Shown here: one piece after another, positions 17,049 to 25,963 of the stretch
Position numbering within the stretch: position 1 is the first letter of the stretch
How the letters are laid out: every line of letters starts with the position of its first letter
Source: Chitinophaga hostae
Lineage (GTDB): Bacteria; Bacteroidota; Bacteroidia; Chitinophagales; Chitinophagaceae
Length of the DNA stretch: 64,000 nt
Direction: 5' to 3'
Assembly (NCBI RefSeq): GCF_018224885.1
Contig: NZ_JAGTXB010000019.1
Location: 101,563-165,562, forward strand
Notes under the pieces: model-generated
Databases searched by the model: none
Told to the model about the DNA's origin: nothing
The model's input: only the letters and a program-made list of their open reading frames with translations
Made by a program: the position numbers and the translations under genes

Positions 17049-17534
17049 CTATACCTCCAGCAACAATTTCATCTTTTCTATTTGCCGGCGATGACGCAGG
17101 ATATGCACAATAGCATGCTCCATTAACTGCTCTATATCGTATACCTGTCCCCAGCCGGTAAGCATCTTTTTTGACTGCTCCATTTCTTCCAGTTCATCGT
17201 TGCTGATATCGTTGAAAACAGTAGTAGTAAATTGAAAGGCATCTTTCAGATCAGTAATATACTTATCAGCAGATGTGTGCAGTGTCTTATCCGGTTTTGT
17301 ATAGTCATGGCCCTTCCACCGGTGAATATACCCGGCATAGGAATACATGGAACTGACTACATGCGACAATATCGTTTGAACAGACCGGCAGTCAGGGTTT
17401 TGCGTAACCGGATCTGCAACGGCAACGAGTGTGGCATCAGGAATAGTGGATATACATCCCACCATTTCATTCACCGCTTTTTCATATTCGTCCAGCAGGG
17501 CGCCGGTAGCGCCTTGTCGATATACTTTATCCAT
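17049..17534 (-). CDS. DinB-like protein, convergent with its neighbour
   Basis: This 161-residue protein has the same four-helix layout as its neighbour but is quite diverged. H58 (in I-L-S-H-V-V-S-S) pairs with a C-terminal H140-x3-H144-x3-H148 (E-H-A-I-V-H-I-L-R-H-R-R-Q-I-E), supplying the metal triad plus one extra His. The function is unknown. The two DinB-like genes converge with no base between their stop codons (TAG at 17046-17048, reverse TAG at 17049-17051), so each transcript must run into the other gene. Confidence 0.75.
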   Translation of the reverse strand: MDKVYRQGATGALLDEYEKAVNEMVGCISTIPDATLVAVADPVTQNPDCRSVQTILSHVVSSMYSYAGYIHRWKGHDYTKPDKTLHTSADKYITDLKDAFQFTTTVFNDISNDELEEMEQSKKMLTGWGQVYDIEQLMEHAIVHILRHRRQIEKMKLLLEV

Positions 17535-17575
17535 TTTATACTTCCCTGGTAAATAGGAAGAATAAATGTAGTTAT

Positions 17576-18172
17576 TTATCTGAAATTAATACCAAGACCA
17601 ATTTGCGCCTGCTGTGTTTTCCATTGATAGCGCTCATCAATATCATTCACATTGGAGATACCCAATACATAGCGGGCATACACATGCAGGATATCAAACG
17701 TTAAAGTAGCGCCGGCGGCGATGCCCAGATCGCTGCGTTTAAAAGCGGAACGATTGTAGGTGAGCAGGTTTTCATTGGCATAAAAGAGATAGCTGTATTC
17801 GGGGCCGGCATTGACGGTGATCATTTTATTGATGTTGTAGCGAAGCAGTACCGGCAGTGTAATATAGCTCAGCTTAATATTTTTATTGGCCTGATCATTA
17901 CTGGTATGAATGTAACGGGCGCTGAAATCATCGCCGCGCTTAGCGCCAGCCTGCGAAAACAACAGTTCCGGCTGTATACCCCATTTCTTTGAAAAATCAT
18001 AGGTGGCAAAAACGCCTAATCTTCCACCCATGGTATAATTTGACCTGATCCCTTCTCCATTCAGCTTAAACATGTTCAGATCTGCCTTGAGGCCATAGTG
18101 CAATTGCTGTGCGTTCAGGAGGGAAACAACCGCGCATAACAGGGTAACCGTAAACAGTAATCGTTTTTTCAT
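17576..18172 (-). CDS. Small outer-membrane beta-barrel protein (PorT-like)
   Basis: This 198-residue protein has a clear signal peptide (about residues 1-21, ending L-N-A-Q) followed by alternating beta-strand sequence typical of the 8-stranded OMP_b-brl_2/PorT-like family. Strand-like segments are Y-G-L-K-A-D-L-N-M-F, G-G-R-L-G-V-F-A-T-Y, G-I-Q-P-E-L-L-F-S-Q, L-P-V-L-L-R-Y and A-Q-I-G-L-G-I-N-F-R. The aromatic-terminated last strand fits barrel insertion. The role is unknown. It sits downstream of the Gfo/Idh/MocA gene on the same strand, 126 bases apart, and need not be cotranscribed. Confidence 0.8.
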   Translation of the reverse strand: MKKRLLFTVTLLCAVVSLLNAQQLHYGLKADLNMFKLNGEGIRSNYTMGGRLGVFATYDFSKKWGIQPELLFSQAGAKRGDDFSARYIHTSNDQANKNIKLSYITLPVLLRYNINKMITVNAGPEYSYLFYANENLLTYNRSAFKRSDLGIAAGATLTFDILHVYARYVLGISNVNDIDERYQWKTQQAQIGLGINFR

Positions 18173-18298
18173 AGTTGATCAATTTGACCATAAAGAAACG
18201 AATTGATCAGATGCGTATTGCAGCGGCATTACGACTAATAGATGATCCTGCTGTTTTTCACTATCATGCCGGAAATTTCCTCGGCAAATCAAAACGGG

Positions 18299-19405
18299 TT
18301 ATCCTTTCAAATCTACTTTTTGTCCTGTTTTCACGGCTTTATAAATGGCGTCGATCAGCTTCAGGTCCTTCAGCGCCTCTTCTCCATTCACAGGAATTGA
18401 CGGTTGTTTTCCTTCCAGCAGGATACCGGCCATTTCTTCCATCTGCACGGTTTGATGGGTAACATGCGGATGGGTTAGCTCTCCTTTATTGGTACGTCCT
18501 TTAATAGGGCCGTAGCCGGTAGATGGTTGTAATTCCGCAAATCCTTTTTCGCCATCCAGGAAAAAGCGATCCAGGTTATTCATGTTGTAGGTAGAGAGGC
18601 AGGATGCAACTGCGCCGCCTGGGAATCCAAACTGGAATTGTATGGTTTCGTCTACCCCTTCTTTAAATTTCACCGGGTCTGTTTTTGTTTCCTGCGCGGT
18701 TACCCAGATGGGTTCCTCTCCTACCATATACCGGGCGCCGTTAATGGCGTATATGCCGATATCCATCATAGCGCCACCGCCGGCCAATTGTTTATTCAAC
18801 CGCCATTGGGTGGGGTCGCCTATTTTAAAACCACATTGTCCCTGGAAGAACATGATCTTACCAAATTCTCCGCTGTTTCTCATACGGATGATCTCTAATG
18901 TTTTGGGTTCAAAATGCATGCGGTATCCTACCAGTAGCTGTACATTTGCTTTTTTGCAGGCGTCGATCATTTCCTGGCCCTCCTTTGCATTAATGGCCAT
19001 CGGCTTTTCGCAGATTACATGCTTACCCGCAGCGGCTACGCGTATTACCTGGTCGTGGTGCAGGCCATTTGGTGTGGTGATATACACCACATCAATATCT
19101 TTATTGTCTTTGATGCGGTCAAAGTTTTCATAATTGTAACAGTTTTTTTCCGGGATGGAAAACCTGCTTTGCCAGTCTTTTATTTTTGATGGCGTACCAC
19201 TGATAACACCTACCAGCTTTGCTTTTACACAGTCCCTCATTGCTTCTGCCACCCGGTTTCCATATCCGCCCAGTCCCATAATGGCTACACGTAATACGGG
19301 CCCGTCATAGTTATTCATACGGGCAGCCCAGCCTGCCAGCGGCATTAAAGGCATTACCATTGCGGAGGCGGCAATTTTCTGAAGGAAGTCACGGCGTGAG
19401 TTCAT
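18299..19405 (-). CDS. Exported Gfo/Idh/MocA-family oxidoreductase
   Basis: This NAD(P)-dependent sugar oxidoreductase of 368 residues begins with a twin-arginine signal (S-R-R-D-F-L, residues 3-8), so it is probably exported folded with its cofactor, as for glucose-fructose oxidoreductase. The Rossmann loop is I-M-G-L-G-G-Y-G-N-R (about residues 43-52). The catalytic C-E-K-P-M motif follows, and G-G-G-A-M-M-D-I-G-I-Y-A-I-N is the usual C-terminal domain signature with the conserved Asp. It probably acts on a sugar or cyclitol in the periplasm. It has no obvious operon partner. Confidence 0.88.
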   Translation of the reverse strand: MNSRRDFLQKIAASAMVMPLMPLAGWAARMNNYDGPVLRVAIMGLGGYGNRVAEAMRDCVKAKLVGVISGTPSKIKDWQSRFSIPEKNCYNYENFDRIKDNKDIDVVYITTPNGLHHDQVIRVAAAGKHVICEKPMAINAKEGQEMIDACKKANVQLLVGYRMHFEPKTLEIIRMRNSGEFGKIMFFQGQCGFKIGDPTQWRLNKQLAGGGAMMDIGIYAINGARYMVGEEPIWVTAQETKTDPVKFKEGVDETIQFQFGFPGGAVASCLSTYNMNNLDRFFLDGEKGFAELQPSTGYGPIKGRTNKGELTHPHVTHQTVQMEEMAGILLEGKQPSIPVNGEEALKDLKLIDAIYKAVKTGQKVDLKG

Positions 19406-19638
19406 AACGGGAATATTTTGGGTTTCATGAATAGCTTAATAATACAAAAAAATACCAGCATTTCTATGGGCCGTATCCGTTAAAAAATACCGGCAGGGAT
19501 ATACGAAGATGATCACCATCAACCGGAGAACGGATGGCGGCAACAACAGGAAGGTATGGAGCGGGAATGGCGGGTTACAAAAAGTGCGGGGTGGCGGCAG
19601 GGCCGGTATTACCGGCGCCTGCCATTGCAGCAAAAGAG

Positions 19639-20169
19639 CTAGTCTTTTACATCATACAGAATTACAAACTCTACCCGTCTGTTCTTTGCCTTACCCGCTT
19701 CCGTATCGTTAGTGGCGATCGGGTCGCGGTCGGACAGGCCCCAGGTAAACATACGGTCGTTGCTGACATTAAAACTGCCCAACAGCTGTTTGGCGCTGGC
19801 TGCGCGTCTTTCAGACAGGTCGCGGTTATAATTGGCAACGCCGGTATTATCCGTGTGGCCGGTGATGAGGATCTTTGTTTTATTGTACTTGTTGAGTATT
19901 TCAGCAAAGTGACCAAAGGTGGGCTTGATGCTTTCATTCACCTGGTCGGAAGCGCTCGCAAACAGGACGTTATTGGGGAAAATAACTTTGAGACTGTCTT
20001 TGATAATACTTACTTCTGCTTCGTTCAATATATTTTTCAGCTCTTTATACTGCTTGTTCATATAAACATGCGGACTGCTGCTTTTCTTTGACGCAGCGCA
20101 GGAAGCCAACAAAACAACGGCCATTAAAGCCACCAGGCCGTAACGGGGGATCAATAACATTCTTTTCAT
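19639..20169 (-). CDS. OmpA-family peptidoglycan-binding lipoprotein
   Basis: The protein has 176 residues from the ATG at 20169. The signal peptide ends in the lipobox L-L-A-S-C24. The C-terminal ~100 residues are an OmpA-like domain with I-L-I-T-G-H-T-D-N-T-G, Y-N-R-D-L-S-E-R-R-A and the closing N-R-R-V-E-F-V-I. It would anchor the outer membrane to peptidoglycan. The frame is open further upstream (to 20232), but the extension is not signal-like and the lipobox fits the shorter form best. It is monocistronic and divergent from the GH31 gene. Confidence 0.9.
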   Translation of the reverse strand: MKRMLLIPRYGLVALMAVVLLASCAASKKSSSPHVYMNKQYKELKNILNEAEVSIIKDSLKVIFPNNVLFASASDQVNESIKPTFGHFAEILNKYNKTKILITGHTDNTGVANYNRDLSERRAASAKQLLGSFNVSNDRMFTWGLSDRDPIATNDTEAGKAKNRRVEFVILYDVKD

Positions 20170-20520
20170 TATCATGCGTATTAGGGCACAAAGGTATGTA
20201 AAATAGACATTATCAAGCTGTTGCATTGACATTCTCTAATATTCATAAAATCATATATGCGTTAATGTTATATCATTTGCCGGGGATTGACGTGCAGGAG
20301 CGAAGAGGCTTCCGCCAGGGCGGCGGCCTGCCGCCCGGCCTTCCTTCTCTATGGCAGTAAAATGACCGGCATCCGGAGGCAACAGCGTCCTTTGTCATAC
20401 GGAGGCCATTTAATACCATTCCATACCCTCCTTTTTTTCCCAAGCCCTATTTTTAAGCGGTATTCCCCCGGTGATAGCGGGGCTGAATATATATTTGGTG
20501 ATTATAATAGTGAACAATTC
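20170..20520. promoter_or_regulatory. Divergent intergenic region with -7 box of the GH31 gene
   Basis: This 351-base gap separates two divergent genes. TATATTTG at 20490-20497, 24 bases before the GH31 ATG, matches the TANNTTTG -7 box exactly; no good -33 box was found. An in-frame extension of the GH31 frame reaches 20287 but encodes Arg/Ala-rich non-conserved-looking sequence, so I treat it as non-coding. Nothing else was recognised. Confidence 0.5.
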
Positions 20521-23500
20521 ATGAAAAAAATTATGCTATTAATGCTGGCTGTCATAGCCGGCTACGCTGCTTTTGCGCAGGAAACACCCTCAAAATCAAA
20601 AGTGTTCTGGCAGGAAAATTTCAAAAAGGGTGATTTGCCGATAGGATGGAAAAATGTGGATTCCAGCAACCGGCAGCTCAACTGGATCATCACGGATCAA
20701 CCCTATCCGGGTTCTTTTGAATACCAGCAACAGGCCCCTCCTATTGCCTCCAAAAGCCGTGGCTATCATTTACAATTCCAGGCGGGCTACTTTGTGGATG
20801 AAGATCAACCTTCATGGGTGAAGAAAAAAGTATATCCCGACACCTGGGTACAAACAGATGCTATCAACTGCGCTAACCGCAGCTCCGTCATCCTGCGCTT
20901 TCAGCATACCTTCCGTTATAACAGCCAGTTTGCCGCTCCCGGGGCTGCCCTGCTGGTGGGTGTGAGCACCGACGGCGTTAAATGGACCGACTTCAACGTG
21001 ATGAACAATGTGCCTCCTGCCAACGATATGTTTATTCCTATCAACCAGGAACTCAATATCACCCATATCGCCGCTAATCAGCCGAAAGTATATATCCGTT
21101 TTTACTGGAAAGGATTTTACAGCTGGTACTGGATGATTGATGACATTGAACTGGCAGAAGCCTACAAAAAAGACCTCGCCATTACAAGGCTGGTGTCGCA
21201 TAACGAAGAAAAAAACACCTTTACCAATGCCGATGAACTGGCCGTTACGGTGAAGAATACCGGTATTGAAACGATAAAATCTTCCTTTAAAATCCAGTGC
21301 AAAATAGATCAGCGCAAAGAAATTACCGCCGTGGTTCCGGCGGCTAAAAAAGGACTGGCTCCCGGCCAGGAAATGACGGTGAAGTTCCCGGCTGCCGACC
21401 TGACTGACCGCCCCTTACATGCGCTGGTATTCAACCTCAGTTATAACGGTGACGAACACACGCTGAATGATACACTACGGGCAAGGGTAAACGCCAAAGA
21501 ATCGCATATCGGTAACCTCACCGGCTTCAAAGCCACCGGTAACGAAATCAGTATCAATGCCGGGCTATCTGCCTTCAAACTGATTTTTTATACAGATGAT
21601 ATTTTCCGTATCTGGATGGCGCCGGATGGAGAATTCACCAATCCCGCCGGGAATGATATCGTAGTGGATTATACCGCTGCAAAATCAACCGTATCCACCA
21701 CTGACAAAGGCAGTTACTACCAGGTGAAAAGCAAAGCATGTATTGTTCGTGTATACAAACAACCATTACGGTTTGCCATGTACGACCTTACAGATACCCG
21801 GGTGATCTGGGAAGAATCGGAGCCTATCTCCTTCGGCGCCACCACCACTCAAACCATGCAACGGCAGCCGGAAGAATATTTTTATGGCGGCGGTATGCAA
21901 AACGGCTACTTCTCCCACCGCGGCCAGGATATCCTGATCGAGAAAGGAAATGGCTGGGATAATGGCGGCAGACCGAACCCGGCGCCGTTTTATATGTCCA
22001 CCGCCGGCTATGGCGCTTTCAGGAATACCTTTGATGTAGGTAAATACTCCTTCAAAGAAAAATTGCAGTTTGTACATAATGAAAACCGTTTTGATTGCTT
22101 CTATTTTTACGGTCCTTCGTTAAAACAAATCCTGAACGGCTACACCACCATGACCGGTCGCCCATTCCTAATGCCCCGCTGGGCGCTCAGCTTAGGTGAT
22201 GCCAACTGCTACAACCGCGGAGGCACAGGCACCGACTCTAAAGCCTATAAAGGTACCGGTACCACCGGCACCACGCCGGATGTCATATCACTGGTAGCAG
22301 ATAAATATATTGAAAACGATATGCCACGGGGCTGGATCCTTCCTAATGATGGCTACGGATGCGGCTATACAAAATTAGATTCTACCATCGCGGAACTGCA
22401 TAAACGTGGGTTCTACACCGGCCTGTGGACAGAAAACGGCGTCGATAAAATTGCCCGTGAAGTAGGCGTATACGGCTCAAGACTGGCTAAACTGGATGTA
22501 GCCTGGGTGGGTCCGGGGTATAAATTTGCGTTGGATGGTTGTAAAGCCGCCTATGAAGGAATCGAAAACAACAGCAATGCCAGGGGTTACATCTGGAGCG
22601 TGATGGGCTGGGCCGGAACACAGCGCTATTCCACCGTTTGGTCGGGCGATCAGTCAGGCAACTGGGAATATATCCGCTTCCACATTCCTACTATTATCGG
22701 CGCGGGGCTGTCGGCACAAAATGCCGCCACCGGCGACGTAGACGGTATATTCCGTGGCAGCGACTCCACTTATGTACGCGACCTGCAATGGAAATGCTTT
22801 ACACCTGTTTTCATGGTTATGAGCGGATGGGCTAAAAAGAACAAACAACCCTACCTGCAGGGCGCCGCCAATACCGCTACCAACAGAAAGTACCTGCAGC
22901 TGAAAATGAGAATGACGCCTTATATGTACAGCCTCTGCGCGGAAGCACATGAAACCGGCGTTCCCGCTTCCAGGGCTATGATACTGGAGTTCCCGGAAGA
23001 TACCCTGTGCAGAGGTACCCAAACCGCCTACCAGTTCATGAACGGTCCTTCCCTGCTGGTAGCACCGGTATATAAAAGCGAAGGGAAAAGAGACAGCATC
23101 TACTTCCCACAGGGCACCTGGTTTGATTATTGGGATGGCACCGCCTATAAAGGATCAACCGTTGTTAACAACTACAACGCTCCCCTGGATAAACTGCCCC
23201 TGTTTGTAAAACAAGGCGCTATTATCCCGATGTACCCGCTGATGAACTACGACGGAGAAAAGAAAACGGATACGCTGACGTTAGACATTTATCCAGGCGG
23301 ACAATCGTCCTTCGATCTCTATGAAGATGACGGACTTACCCGCGATTACAAAACAGGCAGCTTTGCCAAAACACTGATTGAGGCTAATGCCGGCAAAGGC
23401 GTAGCTATAAAAATCAATGCGGCCAGGGGCAGTTACAACGGACAAAATAAAACACGTGTTTATTTACTCGATATACACCAGTCTGCCAAACCTAAAACGG

Positions 23501-23661
23501 TAACTGTTAATGGTGCAGTACTGAAGGTATACGCCAATCAGCAGGCATTTGACAAAGCGGCTACCGGGTACTATTTCAATGCTGCCGAGAAAAAAGGTGT
23601 ACTGCATATAAAAACGGGCATGTTGAGTACAACGGATGCACAGGTCGTGGACTGTGATTAG
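20521..23661 (+). CDS. GH31-family alpha-glycosidase with N-terminal beta-sandwich
   Basis: This secreted enzyme has 1046 residues. Residues 1-20 are a signal peptide ending A-F-A-Q. Residues about 28-190 (F-W-Q-E-N-F-K-K-G-D-L-P-I-G-W, later Y-W-M-I-D-D-I-E-L) are a choice-of-anchor/cleaved-adhesin type domain, unusual for GH31. The GH31 N-terminal beta domain, the catalytic barrel and a C-terminal DUF5110-like domain (D-L-Y-E-D-D-G-L-T-R-D-Y) follow. The nucleophile is read as D659 in K-L-D-V-A-W-V-G and the acid/base as D710 in S-G-D-Q-S-G-N-W. The family cleaves alpha-glucosides, alpha-xylosides or alpha-galactosides; the exact substrate is not clear. It stands alone, without SusCD, and ends in a strong terminator. 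Confidence 0.9.
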   Translation: MKKIMLLMLAVIAGYAAFAQETPSKSKVFWQENFKKGDLPIGWKNVDSSNRQLNWIITDQPYPGSFEYQQQAPPIASKSRGYHLQFQAGYFVDEDQPSWVKKKVYPDTWVQTDAINCANRSSVILRFQHTFRYNSQFAAPGAALLVGVSTDGVKWTDFNVMNNVPPANDMFIPINQELNITHIAANQPKVYIRFYWKGFYSWYWMIDDIELAEAYKKDLAITRLVSHNEEKNTFTNADELAVTVKNTGIETIKSSFKIQCKIDQRKEITAVVPAAKKGLAPGQEMTVKFPAADLTDRPLHALVFNLSYNGDEHTLNDTLRARVNAKESHIGNLTGFKATGNEISINAGLSAFKLIFYTDDIFRIWMAPDGEFTNPAGNDIVVDYTAAKSTVSTTDKGSYYQVKSKACIVRVYKQPLRFAMYDLTDTRVIWEESEPISFGATTTQTMQRQPEEYFYGGGMQNGYFSHRGQDILIEKGNGWDNGGRPNPAPFYMSTAGYGAFRNTFDVGKYSFKEKLQFVHNENRFDCFYFYGPSLKQILNGYTTMTGRPFLMPRWALSLGDANCYNRGGTGTDSKAYKGTGTTGTTPDVISLVADKYIENDMPRGWILPNDGYGCGYTKLDSTIAELHKRGFYTGLWTENGVDKIAREVGVYGSRLAKLDVAWVGPGYKFALDGCKAAYEGIENNSNARGYIWSVMGWAGTQRYSTVWSGDQSGNWEYIRFHIPTIIGAGLSAQNAATGDVDGIFRGSDSTYVRDLQWKCFTPVFMVMSGWAKKNKQPYLQGAANTATNRKYLQLKMRMTPYMYSLCAEAHETGVPASRAMILEFPEDTLCRGTQTAYQFMNGPSLLVAPVYKSEGKRDSIYFPQGTWFDYWDGTAYKGSTVVNNYNAPLDKLPLFVKQGAIIPMYPLMNYDGEKKTDTLTLDIYPGGQSSFDLYEDDGLTRDYKTGSFAKTLIEANAGKGVAIKINAARGSYNGQNKTRVYLLDIHQSAKPKTVTVNGAVLKVYANQQAFDKAATGYYFNAAEKKGVLHIKTGMLSTTDAQVVDCD

Positions 23662-23716
23662 GATGATGTATGTGATGAACCTGGTTTGCGAAGATTAAAA
23701 TTTTAAAATGGATGAA

Positions 23717-23757
23717 AATGATTGGGCTGGCCTTTTGGGCCAGCCCAATCATTTTTT
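23717..23757 (+). terminator. Rho-independent terminator of the GH31 gene
   Basis: A perfect 16-bp stem (AATGATTGGGCTGGCC, 23717-23732, with its complement at 23738-23753) and a five-base loop are followed by a run of T to 23757. This is the strongest terminator in the window. Confidence 0.9.
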
Positions 23758-23869
23758 GAGAACGTTATCTAATCAGTGCTTGCTTGCGGCGGAGCAACTG
23801 AAGTAAACGAAAGCATTTTACACCGGTTCACTTTTATCCCCGATCTTTATTATCAAAACACCATGAACA

Positions 23870-24355
23870 ATGAAGGGACTTATCCTGTCGTTGGGCGCTC
23901 CTAACGATATTGCCGGTAACCTGAGCACCATGGCGCTCGACCGACTGAATGCCGTATTGCAGATTTACCGTTACAACCCGCAGTTTGTGATTAGCTGCAC
24001 GGGCGGGAAAGGCGAACATTTCAATGAAGCAGCACATCCGCATTACCATTATGCACAACAATACCTGCTGGCTAATGGTATCCCGGAAACGGCGCTGGCT
24101 GAACCCGTAAACTCCGCCAGCACTATCGATGATTTCGTACAGGCGCGGCCGTTAATTTACCGGATGGCGCCTGAACTGTTGTGGGTAGTTACTTCCGACT
24201 TCCACGTAGCGAGAGCGAAAATCATCCAGCAGGAAAGAATAAATTACGCAGCCACCATTTTTTGGGGTGCTCCATCTACTGTTCCTGCCGAGCAACTGGC
24301 ATCTCTTTTTGCGCATGAGCAAAAGGCGATCGCGCGCTTACAACAGGGTCAATAA
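23870..24355 (+). CDS. YdcF-like (DUF218) family protein
   Basis: This 161-residue protein resembles the DUF218/YdcF/ElyC-like family: I-L-S-L-G-A near the start, then the F-V-I-S-C-T-G-G-K-G loop, S-A-S-T-I-D-D and V-V-T-S-D-F-H-V-A-R-A, which in relatives binds nucleotide-like or lipid-linked ligands. It has no N-terminal membrane segment, so it is a soluble short member. An ATG at 23863 opens another frame; the start at 23870 is the one that gives the conserved sequence. It precedes the GntP-type permease by 62 bases on the same strand, but a functional link is not evident. Confidence 0.75.
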   Translation: MKGLILSLGAPNDIAGNLSTMALDRLNAVLQIYRYNPQFVISCTGGKGEHFNEAAHPHYHYAQQYLLANGIPETALAEPVNSASTIDDFVQARPLIYRMAPELLWVVTSDFHVARAKIIQQERINYAATIFWGAPSTVPAEQLASLFAHEQKAIARLQQGQ

Positions 24356-24417
24356 AATTAGGGACTGTTTTGCAATGAAAGTTACCGGTTAAGATATAAT
24401 TTATATCTTGTAACAGT

Positions 24418-25746
24418 ATGACTACTATCCCACTGATACAAAGCATGCTGGGGCTGCTGGCCGGCATCGTCCTTATTGTAGTGCTCACTGCCCGGTTTCG
24501 TGTGCATGCCTTCTTTGCGCTACTGCTCGCCAGCGTACTTACCGGATGTATCCTGGGATTCCCGGTGGCTACTATTATTGGCAGTATAAAAACCGGTATC
24601 GGGAGTATCGTTGGTTCATTAGGATTGCTGATTATTTTAGGCACCACCCTTGGCCTCATCCTCGAGCATAGCGGCAGTACCACGGTGCTGGCCAATTATG
24701 TATTGCGCCGCACGGGGACCGGGCGCTCTGCCCTCGCGATGAACATCATCGGTTACCTCGTGGGCATGCCTATTTTCTGCGACTCAGGATTTATTGTACT
24801 CAGCGGCTTGAACAAGGCGTTATCTAAACGTTCAGGCGTACCCGTGATCGTGATGGCCTCCTCTCTCGCCACCGGGCTGTATGCGGTGCATTGCCTGATG
24901 CCGCCTCACCCCGGCATTACCGCGGCTACCGCCACTATTCATGCAGAAACCGGCAGGGTGATGTTGTTTGGCCTGTTGATCGCTATCCCCGTGTCTGTTA
25001 GCGGCTACCTGTGGACGGCGTTTGCTGGCCGGCGTATAGCCGTTGCCGCTAGTGATGATATTGCTGCAGGAGATACCGTTCTGAAAGGTCCGTCTGTGCT
25101 GATGTCGGTACTACCTATTGCAATACCCATCCTTCTCATCGCCATACGCTCTCTCAGCAGCCTGGAAGCAACACATCCTTCCCTGCTGCTGCAAACAATC
25201 GACGTGCTGGGCATGCCCGAAGTGGCGCTCAGCGCTGGTATCCTGCTGGCGCTGTCGCAGCTGAAAAACAACATAGGCACGATCCTGCAGGAAGGCGCAG
25301 AAAAAGCGGCCGGCATACTGATCATTATCGGCGGCGGCGGAGCCTTTGGCGCCATCCTGGCCAAAGCAGACATCGGAAGCCATATTGCGCAGAACCAATC
25401 CGTTGCCGCGATGGGATTATTGCTGCCCTTCCTGGTCACTGCGTTGCTAAAAACAGCACAGGGCTCTTCCACGGTAGCAGTCATTGCGGCAGCAGCTATT
25501 ATGCAGCCATTATTACCCGTAATGGGATTCGACTCCGCCAGTGGAAAAATCATTTGTGTACTGGCCATGGGAGCCGGTTCCATGATGATATCGCATACCA
25601 ATGATGCGTATTTCTGGGTGATCTCAAAATTTTCCGGGCTGGAAATTAAAGAGATGTTACGGGTTTATAGTACGGGTACCGTGGTGATGGGACTGGTAGC
25701 GATTGGGTTTATTTACCTGTTATCGCTGGTGTTGCCGACAACCTAG
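24418..25746 (+). CDS. GntP-family gluconate:proton symporter-like permease
   Basis: This inner-membrane protein of 442 residues has about 12-14 hydrophobic helices. Family landmarks include I-L-G-T-T-L-G-L-I-L-E-H-S-G, the hallmark N-I-I-G-Y-L-V-G-M-P-I-F-C-D-S-G-F-I-V-L, L-M-P-P-H-P-G-I-T-A-A and A-Q-G-S-S-T-V-A near the C-terminus. GntP proteins import gluconate or related sugar acids with protons. No gluconate kinase lies nearby, so the substrate is uncertain. Confidence 0.92.
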   Translation: MTTIPLIQSMLGLLAGIVLIVVLTARFRVHAFFALLLASVLTGCILGFPVATIIGSIKTGIGSIVGSLGLLIILGTTLGLILEHSGSTTVLANYVLRRTGTGRSALAMNIIGYLVGMPIFCDSGFIVLSGLNKALSKRSGVPVIVMASSLATGLYAVHCLMPPHPGITAATATIHAETGRVMLFGLLIAIPVSVSGYLWTAFAGRRIAVAASDDIAAGDTVLKGPSVLMSVLPIAIPILLIAIRSLSSLEATHPSLLLQTIDVLGMPEVALSAGILLALSQLKNNIGTILQEGAEKAAGILIIIGGGGAFGAILAKADIGSHIAQNQSVAAMGLLLPFLVTALLKTAQGSSTVAVIAAAAIMQPLLPVMGFDSASGKIICVLAMGAGSMMISHTNDAYFWVISKFSGLEIKEMLRVYSTGTVVMGLVAIGFIYLLSLVLPTT

Positions 25747-25773
25747 GGTATTATTTTTTATGACATAAAAAAT

Positions 25774-25959
25774 TTATGCCTGAGTTGATTTTTTATTCTT
25801 TGTTGATGTACCTGCACCTGTTTTGGCAGGAATGCGTTTTTTACGTCCGGTTAACTTATAATAAGCAATTATCTCGCTAATCTTTTTTTTGTCTTTTTCG
25901 CTCAAAGGCTTGGGATCAACTACAAAATCCACTCCTTTCGGCTCCGCAATATATCCCAT
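25774..25959 (-). CDS. Small basic protein of 61 residues, partner of the GNAT-like gene
   Basis: I do not recognise a named family. The N-terminus reads GYIAEPKGVDFVVDPKPLSE, followed by a predicted helix (D-K-K-K-I-S-E-I-I-A-Y-Y-K) and a strongly basic tail (G-R-K-K-R-I-P-A-K-T, K-N-K-K-S). It starts four bases after the stop of the GNAT-like gene, so the two are translationally coupled. The pair is visibly more A+T-rich than the flanking gntP-type and PLP-enzyme genes. The size and coupling fit an antitoxin or a small accessory protein, but this is inference. Confidence 0.6.
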   Translation of the reverse strand: MGYIAEPKGVDFVVDPKPLSEKDKKKISEIIAYYKLTGRKKRIPAKTGAGTSTKNKKSTQA

Positions 25960-25963
25960 ATTA

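Noticed and set aside
20287..20520. Upstream extension of the GH31 reading frame
   Set aside because: The extra 78 residues precede a perfect signal peptide at 20521, are Arg/Ala-rich, and contain the -7 box of the gene.
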